A DNA stretch of 64,000 bases from Rhodanobacter sp. FW104-R8. GTDB taxonomy: Bacteria; Pseudomonadota; Gammaproteobacteria; Xanthomonadales; Rhodanobacteraceae. The stretch is taken from NCBI RefSeq assembly GCF_001617365.1, contig NZ_LVJR01000023.1:52989-116988 (forward strand), read 5' to 3'. A program made the translations under genes and the position numbers. Positions 9,082-24,794 of this stretch are shown here, piece by piece. Numbering within the stretch: position 1 is the stretch's first letter; each line of letters starts with the position of its first letter. The notes under the pieces were generated by a model, which was not told the origin of the DNA, ran no database searches, and saw nothing but the letters and a program-made list of their open reading frames with translations.

Positions 9082-10275
9082 ATGACCAAGCCAGCCCCCT
9101 TTCCGATCGAAGTCCGCGGCTCCGCGAAACAGCCCCTGGGCATGCCGCCCGCGCGTTTCCTGCGCGATTACTGGCAGAAGCGGCCGCTGCTGGTTCGCAA
9201 CGCCTTCCCGGATTTCCAGCCGCCGCTGCAGCCGGACGACCTGGCCGGCCTGGCCTGCGAGCCGGCCGCGCTGGCGCGGCTGATCGTGCACGACGAGAAG
9301 CGCGACCGCTGGCAAGTCAAATCGGGCCCGCTCGACGAGGCCGACTTCGCCGGCACCCCCGACAGTCACTGGACCCTGCTGGTGCAGGATGTCGACAAGT
9401 GGGACGCGGACGTGGCCGGCCTGCTGCAACATTTCCGCTTCCTGCCGAGCTGGCGCGTGGACGACGTGATGGTCTCCTACGCCGAGCCGGGCGGCGGCGT
9501 CGGCGCCCACGTCGACCAGTACGACGTGTTCCTGCTGCAGGGCCTGGGCCAGCGCCACTGGGCGATCAGCGACGACCCGCTGGCGCCGAAGGCGTTCCGT
9601 CCCGACGTGGAGCTGAAGCAGCTGGTGCATTTCGAGCCGACCCACGAATGGCTGCTGGAGCCGGGCGACATGCTGTACCTGCCGCCGGGTGTGCCGCACG
9701 ACGGCGTCGCCTTCGGCGGCCCCTGCATGACGTTCTCGGTGGGCATGCGCGCGCCCTCCCAGGCCGAGCTGACCGGCGACCTGGCCGACTACATCGCCGA
9801 GCGCCTGCCGGAGGAATTGCGCTACGCCGATCCGGACCTCAGGCCGGCCACCGCCACCGGCGAGATCGACCGTGCCGCGATCGAGCGGCTGAAGGACGCG
9901 CTGCCGTTTGCCGCCGCCCTGCGCGAGGAGCTGCTGCGCGACTGGTTCGGCCGCTTCATCACCCGCTACCGCAGCGCGCAGGCGCCGGCGGCACCGGACA
10001 GGCCGCTGACCGACGCCGCGCTGGCGAAGCAGCTCGATGCCGGCGCGCAGTTGCTGCGCCACCCGTGGTCGCGGTTCGCCTGGAGCCGCGGCAAGTCCGG
10101 CTGCACGCTGTACGCCAACGGGCAGGCATACCCGGCCACGCCGGCGCTGGCGCAGCAGCTGTGCGAGCAGCGCGCGCCCACCGTCGCGCGCAGGCTCGAT
10201 GCCACCGAGCGCGCCCTGCTGCTGGCCCTGGTCAACGACGGCCACCTGCTGCCGCGCAAACCCCGCCGCCGATGA
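9082..10275 (+). CDS. roxA: 50S ribosomal protein L16 arginine hydroxylase (RoxA/YcfD-like)
   Basis: This 2-oxoglutarate/Fe(II) oxygenase of the JmjC-like ribosomal oxygenase group hydroxylates an arginine of ribosomal protein L16 in E. coli. The 397-residue protein has the iron triad His143-x-Asp145 (in VGAHVDQYDVF) and His206 (in GVPHDG) within a cupin fold. A C-terminal helical dimerisation region and winged-helix-like domain follow. The ATG at 9082 fits the family length. Its stop overlaps the following GNAT gene by 4 bp (ATGA), suggesting coupled expression. Confidence 0.88.
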   Translation: MTKPAPFPIEVRGSAKQPLGMPPARFLRDYWQKRPLLVRNAFPDFQPPLQPDDLAGLACEPAALARLIVHDEKRDRWQVKSGPLDEADFAGTPDSHWTLLVQDVDKWDADVAGLLQHFRFLPSWRVDDVMVSYAEPGGGVGAHVDQYDVFLLQGLGQRHWAISDDPLAPKAFRPDVELKQLVHFEPTHEWLLEPGDMLYLPPGVPHDGVAFGGPCMTFSVGMRAPSQAELTGDLADYIAERLPEELRYADPDLRPATATGEIDRAAIERLKDALPFAAALREELLRDWFGRFITRYRSAQAPAAPDRPLTDAALAKQLDAGAQLLRHPWSRFAWSRGKSGCTLYANGQAYPATPALAQQLCEQRAPTVARRLDATERALLLALVNDGHLLPRKPRRR

Positions 10276-11222
10276 AACTGCAGGACTTCCACGTCGAGCC
10301 CGCCGACTGGTCGCGCACCGACCAGCGCAGCGCCCTGCTCGATCTGCGCGAGGTCGTGTTCATCCGGGAACAGGGGGTGCCCGAGCAGCGCGAGCGCGAC
10401 GGACTGGATGCGGACTGCTGGCACGTGCTGGCGCGCGACGAGGCCGGCCAGCCGATCGGCTGCGGCCGGCTCACGCCGCAGCACAAGATCGGCCGCATGG
10501 CGGTGCTGCCGGCGTGGCGCGGTCGCGGCGTCGGCATGGCGCTGCTGCGCGAACTGGTCGCCCGCGCCCGCGCGCTGGGCTGGCCGCAGGTGGCGCTGGA
10601 TGCCCAGGTCGGCGCGATCGGCTTCTACGAACGCCAGGGTTTCACCGCATTCGGCGACGAGTTCGAGGACGCCGGCCTGCCGCACCGGGCCATGCGTCTC
10701 GAACTGCCCGCGGCTGCCGGCCTGCGGGAGCCGCCGCGCGACGGCATCGCCCTGCCCACCGGCAGCCGCAGCGAGATCGCCGCCGCGCGCCTGCTACTGC
10801 TCGGCGACGCCCGCCACCGGCTCTCCATCCGCCTGCCGCTGCTGGAGAGCGACTGCTACGCCAGCACGGAGGAACTGGCCGAGTTGCGGCGCATCGCGAA
10901 CTCCGGCCGCGCCGCGCAAATCCGCATCCTGCTGCACGACGCGGCCGCGGCCCAGCGCGACGACCACCGCCTGATCGCGCTGGCGCAGCGCCTGTCCAGT
11001 GCGATCCAGATCCGCACGCCGGTGGAGGAGGCCGATCTGGCCTATGCCTCGGCCTGCCTGCTCAACGACGCCGGCGGCTATCTGTTCCTGCCCGAGGCGG
11101 ACCGCGTGCAAGGCCGCGCCTCCCGCCTCGACCGTCCGGCCCAGGTGCCGCTGCAGCAGCATTTCGATGAGGTCTGGGAGCGCTCCGAGCGCGCCAGCGT
11201 GCTGCAATCGGTGGATCTCTGA
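10272..11222 (+). CDS. GNAT acetyltransferase with an extra C-terminal domain
   Basis: The first ~150 of 316 residues form a GNAT domain. It contains VVFIREQGVPEQRERDGLD, the acetyl-CoA loop LPAWRGRGVGMALL and the late GFYERQGF strand, in the ElaA-like style. The remaining ~160 residues (from about PPRDGIALP) form a separate domain I do not recognise confidently. It contains a phospholipase-D-like pattern of helices but no HKD motif. The start ATG at 10272 overlaps roxA (ATGA). The substrate is unknown; coupling to RoxA hints at a role around ribosomes or general protein modification, which is inference. Confidence 0.75.
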   Translation: MKLQDFHVEPADWSRTDQRSALLDLREVVFIREQGVPEQRERDGLDADCWHVLARDEAGQPIGCGRLTPQHKIGRMAVLPAWRGRGVGMALLRELVARARALGWPQVALDAQVGAIGFYERQGFTAFGDEFEDAGLPHRAMRLELPAAAGLREPPRDGIALPTGSRSEIAAARLLLLGDARHRLSIRLPLLESDCYASTEELAELRRIANSGRAAQIRILLHDAAAAQRDDHRLIALAQRLSSAIQIRTPVEEADLAYASACLLNDAGGYLFLPEADRVQGRASRLDRPAQVPLQQHFDEVWERSERASVLQSVDL

Positions 11223-11362
11223 GCCGGCTGGACCGCCGCCCCTTTCCCCCGGGCGACGCCGACCCGCGTGGCAAACCCGCATGAAACCGCAACCTGCGGC
11301 GAAACGTGCCTTAGACCATCGTCGAAATGCCCGCCAACAGCCCGTTCCGGGCGGCCCGCGGG

Positions 11363-11393
11363 TTGCCGCGTCGCAGCAGCCAAAGGCTATAAT
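11363..11393 (+). promoter_or_regulatory. Predicted sucA promoter
   Basis: A perfect TATAAT at 11388-11393 is preceded by TTGCCG at 11363-11368 with a long 19-bp spacer. It lies in the 291-bp gap before sucA and leaves a leader of about 115 nt. No other gene is seen in this gap. Confidence 0.5.
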
Positions 11394-11513
11394 CGTCGGG
11401 ATTCTCCCCAGTCATCCGTACGAGCGGTCTGCCGGGCTTGAAAACCGGACGGAAACCGCGACTTCAAAGGTCACACGGATGGCTGCAAGCATCCCTTCCC
11501 TGCCGGTGGTGAC

Positions 11514-14354
<2,841 letters not shown>

Positions 14355-14363
14355 GCTCCTTCG

Positions 14364-14420
14364 AATAGTGCGGCCACGGATGGTCGCTTTTTTGATCTTC
14401 GCACTCACGGATGAGTGCCT
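14364..14420 (+). repeat. Paired-hairpin repeat unit B (sucA/sucB gap, sense)
   Basis: Hairpin 1 is gcggcc-ACGGAT-ggtcgc (14370-14387), with a G-U pair. After a 13-nt spacer that begins with six T, hairpin 2 is gcactc-ACGGAT-gagtgc (14401-14418). Compared with unit A, both arms of hairpin 2 changed together, so pairing is preserved. Both loops are ANGGAN in the sense of the suc mRNA. Hairpin 2 ends about 6 nt before the sucB ribosome site. Hairpin 1 plus the T-run also resembles an intrinsic terminator. Confidence 0.88.
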
Positions 14421-14435
14421 ACCTAAGGGCCCGTT

Positions 14436-15647
<1,212 letters not shown>

Positions 15648-15658
15648 TCGCCGCCCCG

Positions 15659-15682
15659 CCTTGATCGCCTCGGCGATCAAGG
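15659..15682 (+). terminator. Hairpin in sucB/lpdA gap
   Basis: A perfect 11-bp stem (ccttgatcgcc/ggcgatcaagg) with a 2-nt loop lies 11 nt after the sucB stop. There is no T-run, so it may act as an mRNA-stabilising 3' hairpin or partial terminator that adjusts lpdA level. Confidence 0.45.
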
Positions 15683-15783
15683 CAAATCGGCAACGAGGCT
15701 CTCTGTCTGAATTTTGTGGATGCATCGTTTTCAAGTGTTGCGTTTTCAGTCTTGATGCCCATCTCCGCTACATCCGCGAGTGA

Positions 15784-17235
<1,452 letters not shown>

Positions 17236-17255
17236 TCGCCTTCGCATCCACAACG

Positions 17256-17289
17256 CGGCCCGCTCGTGGCGACATGGGCGGGCCGTTTC
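17256..17289 (+). terminator. Intrinsic terminator after lpdA
   Basis: An 8-bp GC stem (cggcccgc/gcgggccg) with a 14-nt loop is followed by TTTCGTCT. It lies 21 nt after the lpdA stop. Confidence 0.55.
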
Positions 17290-17296
17290 GTCTGCT

Positions 17297-17369
17297 GTAG
17301 GAGCCCGCTTGCGGGCGATGCTTCTGCTCTGATCCCAACCAAGAGCATCGCCCGCAAGCGGGCTCCTAC
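17297..17369. repeat. REPIN: two inverted GTAG-type REP palindromes
   Basis: A 26-nt REP (17297-17322, starting GTAGGAGCCCGCTTGCGGGC) is repeated as a perfect inverted copy at 17344-17369, with a 21-nt spacer. Each copy has an internal gcccgc-tt-gcgggc hairpin. This is the architecture of REPINs mobilised by RAYT (TnpA_REP) enzymes. Only one such element is in the window. Confidence 0.85.
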
Positions 17370-17394
17370 GAAAACGCGTTTCAACAGAATCCGC

Positions 17395-17991
17395 ATGCCC
17401 CAACCCACCGCCATCTGCGTCTACTGCGGCTCCAGCAGCGGCCGGCATCCCGAGTACGCCGAACAGGCGCGCGCGTTCGGCACGGAAATGGCCCGGCGCG
17501 GCATCGCGCTGGTCTATGGCGGCGGCAAGGTCGGCCTGATGGGCGTGGTGGCCGATGCGGTGCTCGCCGGCGGCGGCAGGGTGATCGGCGTGATTCCGCG
17601 CCAGCTGGTGGAACTCGAGGTGGCGCATCCGGGCCTGAGCGAGCTGGTGGTGGTCGAGACCATGCACCAGCGCAAGACGCGCATGTACGAACTGTCCGAT
17701 GCCTTCGTCGCCCTGCCCGGCGGCTTCGGCACGATGGACGAGATGTTCGAGATGCTGACCTGGGCCCAGCTCGGCCTGCACCGCTATCCCTGCGCCTTCC
17801 TCGACGTGCGCGGCTACTACCGCGACCTGCGCACGATGATGGAGCACATGGTCGACGAGCGCTTCGTGCGCCCCGAGCAGCGCGACAGCATCTGGTTCGG
17901 CGACGAGATAGCCACCTTGTTCGACTGGATGCGGACCTACCAGGGCAGCTACATCCCCAAGTGGATCGACACCAGCAGCGTCAGCGCCTGA
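17395..17991 (+). CDS. LOG-family (TIGR00730) nucleotide 5'-monophosphate phosphoribohydrolase
   Basis: This Rossmann-fold enzyme family releases the free base from cytokinin riboside monophosphates and similar nucleotides. The 198-residue protein starts MPQPTAICVYCGSSSG, with the glycine motif GGGKVGLMGVVADAV near residue 43 and the diagnostic catalytic PGGFGTMDEMFE near residue 108. ATG 17395 is chosen over an upstream in-frame start that would run through the REPIN. The substrate in this bacterium is unknown; family members often act in AMP or cytokinin-like nucleotide turnover. Confidence 0.85.
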   Translation: MPQPTAICVYCGSSSGRHPEYAEQARAFGTEMARRGIALVYGGGKVGLMGVVADAVLAGGGRVIGVIPRQLVELEVAHPGLSELVVVETMHQRKTRMYELSDAFVALPGGFGTMDEMFEMLTWAQLGLHRYPCAFLDVRGYYRDLRTMMEHMVDERFVRPEQRDSIWFGDEIATLFDWMRTYQGSYIPKWIDTSSVSA

Positions 17992-18013
17992 ACGGCTGCC
18001 GAGGGACATCGAG

Positions 18014-19012
18014 ATGACCAGCTTCCGCGCGTTCCGCATCCACAACGACGACGCCGGCTACCGCGCCGGCATCGAGGCCATGGGCACCGACGCGCTCTCG
18101 CCCGGCGAAGTGCTGGTCAAGGTGGCGTACTCCTCGGTCAACTACAAGGATGCGCTGGCCGGCACCGGCAAGGGCCGGATCCTGCGCAATTACCCGCTGA
18201 ACGGCGGCATCGACGCTGCCGGCCACGTGGTCGCCTCGACCGATCCCGCCTTCAGGGAAGGCGACGCGGTGTTGTGCACCGGCAGCGGCCTGTCCGAGAC
18301 GCGCGATGGCGGCTACGGCGAATACGCGCGCCTCGACGCACGCTGGACGATCCCGCTGCCGGCCGGCCTGGACCTGCGCGAAAGCATGATCATCGGCACC
18401 GCCGGCTTCACCGCGGCACTGGCGCTGCTGCGCATGCAGGACAACCGGCAGACGCCCGCGCTGGGCCCGGTCGCGGTAACCGGCGCCAGCGGCGGCGTCG
18501 GCATGCTGGCAATCGACATCTTCAGCCGCGCCGGCTACGAGGTACATGCGATCAGCGGCAAGGCCGACCACTTCGATTTCCTGCGCGGCCTCGGCGCCAG
18601 CGAGTGCGTCGACCGCCACCAGCTCGCCTTCAGCGGCAAGCCCATGGACTCCGCCCGCTTCGGCGGCGCGCTGGACAACGTCGGCGGCAGCATGCTCGGC
18701 GGCCTGCTGCCGCTGGTCAGCCCGTACGGCAACGTGGCGATCTGCGGCAACGCCGGCGGCGTCGCCTTCGACAGCACGGTGATGCCGTTCATCATCCGCG
18801 GCGTGAGCCTGCTCGGCATCGCCTCGGCCGGCACCGCGCGCGATCTCCGCGACAGGGTCTGGCGGCAGCTCGCCGGCGACTGGAAGCCGCGGCACCTCGA
18901 CCGTATCGCCGCCCGTGAAACCGGCCTCGACGAATTGCCCGGCGTGTTTGCGCGTATGCTCGCCGGTGATTCCTTCGGCCGCACCGTGGTGCGCATCGGC
19001 AACACGGTTTGA
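18014..19012 (+). CDS. YhdH/AcuI-type quinone oxidoreductase (acrylyl-CoA reductase family)
   Basis: This zinc-independent medium-chain reductase of 332 residues is similar to YhdH, whose members reduce acrylyl-CoA with NADPH. Landmarks are the N-terminal GroES-like fold with VAYSSVNYKDALAGTGKG near residue 38, the nucleotide-binding VTGASGGVGMLAID near residue 157, and C-terminal ARMLAGDSFGRTVVRI. It lies 22 bp after the LOG gene and may be co-transcribed with it. Physiological substrate is inferred only from the family. Confidence 0.85.
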   Translation: MTSFRAFRIHNDDAGYRAGIEAMGTDALSPGEVLVKVAYSSVNYKDALAGTGKGRILRNYPLNGGIDAAGHVVASTDPAFREGDAVLCTGSGLSETRDGGYGEYARLDARWTIPLPAGLDLRESMIIGTAGFTAALALLRMQDNRQTPALGPVAVTGASGGVGMLAIDIFSRAGYEVHAISGKADHFDFLRGLGASECVDRHQLAFSGKPMDSARFGGALDNVGGSMLGGLLPLVSPYGNVAICGNAGGVAFDSTVMPFIIRGVSLLGIASAGTARDLRDRVWRQLAGDWKPRHLDRIAARETGLDELPGVFARMLAGDSFGRTVVRIGNTV

Positions 19013-19023
19013 CGAAACCGTGC

Positions 19024-19052
19024 TTGGAAGTACCATCGCCACGGCTTAGAAT
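19024..19052 (+). promoter_or_regulatory. Predicted pilH promoter
   Basis: TTGGAA at 19024-19029, a 17-bp spacer and TAGAAT at 19047-19052. It lies just upstream of the response regulator gene, giving a leader of about 24 nt. Confidence 0.6.
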
Positions 19053-19081
19053 TATCGAAACTCGCAGGGGATTATCACCTT

Positions 19082-19447
19082 ATGGCACGCATCCTGATCG
19101 TCGACGACTCCCCGTCGCAACTGCTTGGCATCAAGCGGATCGTCGAAAAACTCGGGCATGAGACCCTTTCCGCCGAGGACGGTGCCGCCGGCGTGGAAGT
19201 GGCCAAGGCGGAGAAGCCCGACCTGATCCTGATGGACGTGGTGATGCCCAACCTCAACGGTTTCCAGGCCACCCGCACGATCAGCAAGAACGCCGAGACC
19301 GCGCATATCCCGATCATCCTGGTGACCACCAAGGATCAGGAAACCGACCGGGTCTGGGGCATGCGCCAGGGCGCCAAGGCCTACGTGACCAAGCCGATCA
19401 AGGAAGAGGAACTGCTCAAGGCGCTGCAGGAATTCCTGCCCGGCTGA
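19082..19447 (+). CDS. pilH: Twitching-motility response regulator PilH-like (single receiver domain)
   Basis: This stand-alone CheY-like receiver of 121 residues has acidic DD at 8-9, phospho-acceptor Asp52 in LMDVVMPNLNGFQATR, and VTTKDQETDRVWGMRQGAKAYVTKP covering the switch Thr and conserved Lys. The wording strongly resembles PilH of the Pil-Chp chemosensory system controlling type IV pili. The rest of the pil-chp cluster is not adjacent here; it stands alone with its own promoter and terminator. PilG is an alternative name, but NLNGFQATR with VTTKDQETD favours PilH. Confidence 0.8.
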   Translation: MARILIVDDSPSQLLGIKRIVEKLGHETLSAEDGAAGVEVAKAEKPDLILMDVVMPNLNGFQATRTISKNAETAHIPIILVTTKDQETDRVWGMRQGAKAYVTKPIKEEELLKALQEFLPG

Positions 19448-19468
19448 TCCCTGCCCCCGGCTTCTGCG

Positions 19469-19494
19469 AAAACGGCGCCCACGGGCGCCGTTTT
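19469..19494. terminator. Bidirectional intrinsic terminator between pilH and cbpA
   Basis: A 12-bp stem (aaaacggcgccc/gggcgccgtttt) with a 2-nt apex has T-runs when read in either direction. It sits between convergent pilH and cbpA. Confidence 0.85.
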
Positions 19495-19514
19495 CATTCA
19501 TGCGATCCGCCGGC

Positions 19515-20411
19515 TCAATGGCGCGGATCGAAACCCTTGAACGCCTCATGCAGCGCCTCGTAGGCGGCACGCTGCTTGTCGCTGTCGGCCGGTGGCGTGC
19601 GAATCGACAGCTCCACCAGCTGATCACCCGGATGCGCGCCCGGCATGCCGCGCCCCTTCAGGCGCAGCTTGCGGCCCGATTGCGAGCCCGCCGGGATGCG
19701 CAGGTCGACCGTGCCGGCCAGGGTCGGCACCGGCACGGTGGCACCCAGTGCCGCTTCCCACGGGGCGATCGGCAACACGTGCACCACGTTGTGGCCGTCC
19801 AGACGGAAACGCGCATCGTCACGGATGCCCACCTCCAGCAGCAGGTCGCCGTTCGGTCCGCCGGCGGCGCCGCTGCGACCCTGGCCGGACAGGCGGATCA
19901 CCTGTCCCGGCTGGATCCCGGCGGGAATCTTCACCTCCAGCACGCGCTCGCCACCGGCCGGATCCTGCATCGCCAGCCGCGTGCGGCCGCCGTCGAACGC
20001 GGTCTGCAGGTCGATCTGCACCGAAGCCTGCACATCCTGGCCGCGTCGCGGCCGCGGCTGGCCGCGATGGCCGCCGCCGGCGGCACGGCCGAACAGGCTC
20101 TCGAAGAAATCGCTGAAGTCGCCGTCGTCACCGCCGCCGAAACCCTGCTGGCCCTGCCAGCCCGGCGGCGGCCGGAACTGCTCGCCCTGCCGGTAGCCGC
20201 CGGCGCGCAGCTGGTCGTAGGAACGCCGCTTCTCCGCATCCCTGAGCACTTCGTTGGCCTCGTTGACCGCCTTGAATTTCTCCTCGGCGCCGGCCTCCTT
20301 GTTCTTGTCGGGGTGGTACTTGCGCGCCAGCTTGCGATAAGCCGCCTTGATCTCGGCCTCGCTCGCATCGGGCTTCACACCCAAAATCTCGTAGTAGTCT
20401 TTGAATTCCAC
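19515..20411 (-). CDS. cbpA: DnaJ-class co-chaperone CbpA
   Basis: This J-domain protein stimulates DnaK and, in E. coli CbpA, binds curved DNA. The 298-residue protein begins with the J-domain [12 protein letters not shown] and the HPD motif (KYHPDKNK) near residue 32. A Gly/Phe-rich linker and two substrate-binding beta domains follow, with no zinc finger, so it is a type II (CbpA) protein. The start is GTG at 20411, preceded by GGGAG; the upstream ATG at 20444 adds non-family residues. It lies downstream of hsp20 with a 95-bp gap that contains a strong hairpin. Confidence 0.9.
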   Translation of the reverse strand: MEFKDYYEILGVKPDASEAEIKAAYRKLARKYHPDKNKEAGAEEKFKAVNEANEVLRDAEKRRSYDQLRAGGYRQGEQFRPPPGWQGQQGFGGGDDGDFSDFFESLFGRAAGGGHRGQPRPRRGQDVQASVQIDLQTAFDGGRTRLAMQDPAGGERVLEVKIPAGIQPGQVIRLSGQGRSGAAGGPNGDLLLEVGIRDDARFRLDGHNVVHVLPIAPWEAALGATVPVPTLAGTVDLRIPAGSQSGRKLRLKGRGMPGAHPGDQLVELSIRTPPADSDKQRAAYEALHEAFKGFDPRH

Positions 20412-20448
20412 GCACCACTCCCGCCGATTCGATCCCTTCCACACGCGA

Positions 20449-20482
20449 CGACCTGCCGCGGATCATCGTCCGCGGCAGGTCG
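20449..20482 (-). terminator. Strong hairpin between hsp20 and cbpA
   Basis: A 14-bp perfect stem (cgacctgccgcgga/tccgcggcaggtcg) has a 6-nt loop and no T-run. It probably stabilises the hsp20 3' end or processes the mRNA so that hsp20 exceeds cbpA. Confidence 0.5.
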
Positions 20483-20506
20483 CCTCCGCAACACTCGCGG
20501 GATGTC

Positions 20507-20965
20507 TCAGCTGCCGGTATTGATGGTGATGCGGCGCGGCGTGGTCTCCGCCTTCTTCGGGATGACGATCTCCAGCACGCCATCCTTGCCGTGGGCGGTG
20601 ATGCCATCGGCATCGGCGCTGTCGGGCAACGCAAAGCGGCGGTAGAACAGGCCGTGCGAACGCTCCAGCCGGGTGAACTTGCCGTTCTGCTCGCGGTTCT
20701 CCACGGTGCGCTCGCCCTTGATGTCGAGGATGCCCTTCTCCATGCTCACCTCGATCTTCTCCGGGTCCACGCCGGGAATGTCGGCGTAGATCACGAAGCG
20801 CTTGTCCTCTTCCTTGATGTCCACCCGCGGCGCCCACTGGCTGGTCACCACGTTGGACTGGTCCGCCTCGGCTGGGTTGCCGAGCAGGCGGTCGAAAGCC
20901 TCGCGGATGTCGCCGATATTGGCCATGTTGGCCGGGTTCCAGGGGAAATTGCGACTCAGATTCAT
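20507..20965 (-). CDS. Small heat-shock protein, Hsp20/alpha-crystallin family
   Basis: This ATP-independent holdase chaperone of 152 residues has an alpha-crystallin domain from about VTSQWAPRVDIKEEDKRF to GVLEIVIPKK. It ends with the C-terminal I-x-I anchor (RRITINT), which mediates oligomers. It heads an hsp20-cbpA unit with a heat-shock-type promoter upstream. The ATG at 20965 follows AGGAGATACGAGC. Confidence 0.93.
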   Translation of the reverse strand: MNLSRNFPWNPANMANIGDIREAFDRLLGNPAEADQSNVVTSQWAPRVDIKEEDKRFVIYADIPGVDPEKIEVSMEKGILDIKGERTVENREQNGKFTRLERSHGLFYRRFALPDSADADGITAHGKDGVLEIVIPKKAETTPRRITINTGS

Positions 20966-21018
20966 GCTCGTATCTCCTCGTCGATGGGGGTTTTGCGGCT
21001 CGACGCCGCCTGTCCAGG

Positions 21019-21047
21019 AAGTGGGTTCTTATGGCTCCCGATTCAAG
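21019..21047 (-). promoter_or_regulatory. Candidate sigma32 promoter of hsp20
   Basis: On the minus strand CTTGAAT (21047-21041) is followed 15 nt later by CCCACTT, resembling the heat-shock consensus CTTGAAA / CCCCATNT. It gives a leader of about 45 nt before hsp20. The -10 match is only partial. Confidence 0.45.
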
Positions 21048-21108
21048 GCGACAAACCTCATCTGGCGGCGCTAGCATGGCGGGACCGCCCACGGAGGAAG
21101 CCATCACC

Positions 21109-21591
21109 ATGACCATCCAGATCGGCCAGTCGCTGCCGGATGTCGAGCTGTCAGCGGTCGGCGAGGAGATCCGCCCCTGCCGCAGTGGCGAACTGTTTGC
21201 CGGAAGCCGCGTGGTGCTGTTCGCCGTCCCCGGTGCCTTCACGCCGACCTGTTCCAGCCGGCATCTCCCCGGCTACGTGCAACGTTACGCCGACTTCCAC
21301 GAAGCCGGGGTGAAGGTGATGTGCCTGGCGGTCAACGATGCCTATGTGATGCAGGCCTGGGCCCGCGCCCAGCAGGTCCCTCCGGGCCTGCTGATGCTGG
21401 CCGACGGCAACGCCAGCTTTACCCGTGCGCTGGGCCTGGAACTGGACGGCACCGCCTTCGGCATGGGCCTGCGCGCGCGGCGTTTTGCGCTGTACGCGGA
21501 AGACGGCGTGGTGCGCCTGCTGCAGGTCGAGGCGCCCGGCGAACTGCGGGTCTCCAGCGCCGAGGCGATGCTGGTGGCGATCGGCCGCTAA
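21109..21591 (+). CDS. Peroxiredoxin, Prx5 type
   Basis: This thiol peroxidase of 160 residues has the Prx5 active site VPGAFTPTCSSRHLPGY, with peroxidatic Cys near residue 49. Further Prx5 landmarks are VMCLAVNDAYVMQAWAR and LADGNASFTRALGLELD. No glutaredoxin domain is fused. The ATG at 21109 has GGAGG 12 nt upstream; a longer open frame to 21031 reads through the heat-shock promoter and is rejected. It diverges from hsp20 in a stress-related neighbourhood. Confidence 0.88.
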   Translation: MTIQIGQSLPDVELSAVGEEIRPCRSGELFAGSRVVLFAVPGAFTPTCSSRHLPGYVQRYADFHEAGVKVMCLAVNDAYVMQAWARAQQVPPGLLMLADGNASFTRALGLELDGTAFGMGLRARRFALYAEDGVVRLLQVEAPGELRVSSAEAMLVAIGR

Positions 21592-21592
21592 A

Positions 21593-21622
21593 GGAAAAAC
21601 CCCGGCATGACCGGGGTTTTCC
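21593..21622. terminator. Intrinsic terminator between prx and gyrA
   Basis: A stem ggaaaaaccccgg/ccggggttttcc with loop catga immediately after the peroxiredoxin stop has T-rich 3' arms in both directions, serving converging prx and gyrA. Confidence 0.85.
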
Positions 21623-21638
21623 TCAGCTCGCCGCGGGC

Positions 21639-24242
<2,604 letters not shown>

Positions 24243-24325
24243 GAATCGGCTTCCCTGATAACGAAAAAAGGACGCTGGCACCGCGCCTCAAGCGCATGCG
24301 CAAGCGACCCGAAATCAACCTGTGG

Positions 24326-24334
24326 AGTATAGCA
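24326..24334 (-). promoter_or_regulatory. Extended -10 promoter of gyrA
   Basis: The minus strand reads TGCTATACT (24334-24326), an extended -10 element. No good -35 is seen, as expected for this class. The start lies about 75 nt upstream of gyrA. Confidence 0.5.
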
Positions 24335-24380
24335 CGAACGACGTCAAAACGGCAGTATTTAGTCAATATAAATCAATGAC

Positions 24381-24794
24381 TTAGGATAACGTCCTGGTGG
24401 ACTTGAAAAGCATCCCGCGCGCTGTCGAAAAATTGATCAGTGCGGCCACGGCGGAACCGGCCGCGGTGGCCGGTGCCGGCCAGCGCTGCAGCAGCGGGAA
24501 GCCCGCCAGCAGCAGGGCGTAAACCCCGTAATTGACCACCGCGCCAAGGCTCATCAGCCCCAGCCAGTGCAGCCATTCGGCATGTGCCGCGCGCTCACTG
24601 CTGCGTGCGGCAAAGGTGTAGCGGCGGTTCCACCACCAGGTGACCGTTGCTGCGACCAGGAACGACAGCACGCGGGCAAGATAGGGATTCCAGCCCGCCC
24701 AGCCGACCAGTGCCTGCACGATCCCGGCGTCGACCAGCAATCCCAGCACGCCGCCGACGGCGAACAGCGCGACCTCGCGCGAGAGTTTCATCAT
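24381..24794 (-). CDS. GtrA-family small membrane protein
   Basis: This 137-residue protein has four predicted membrane helices (around [54 protein letters not shown] and [19 protein letters not shown]) and the NRRYTF motif typical of GtrA proteins. Family members help flip or transfer lipid-linked sugars for O-antigen or cell-wall glycosylation. No partner glycosyltransferase is nearby. Its ATG overlaps the mtnA stop (ATGATGA), so translation is probably coupled to a methionine-salvage gene, an unexpected pairing. Confidence 0.8.
   Translation of the reverse strand: MMKLSREVALFAVGGVLGLLVDAGIVQALVGWAGWNPYLARVLSFLVAATVTWWWNRRYTFAARSSERAAHAEWLHWLGLMSLGAVVNYGVYALLLAGFPLLQRWPAPATAAGSAVAALINFSTARGMLFKSTRTLS

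Noticed and set aside
17236..17394. Insertion-sequence remnant between lpdA and the LOG gene
   Set aside because: The inverted repeats match GTAG-type REPs; no transposase fragment or target duplication is seen.
24243..24281. 13-residue N-terminal extension of GyrA
   Set aside because: The family begins with MAELA-type sequence at 24242; the extension is not conserved in my knowledge of the family.
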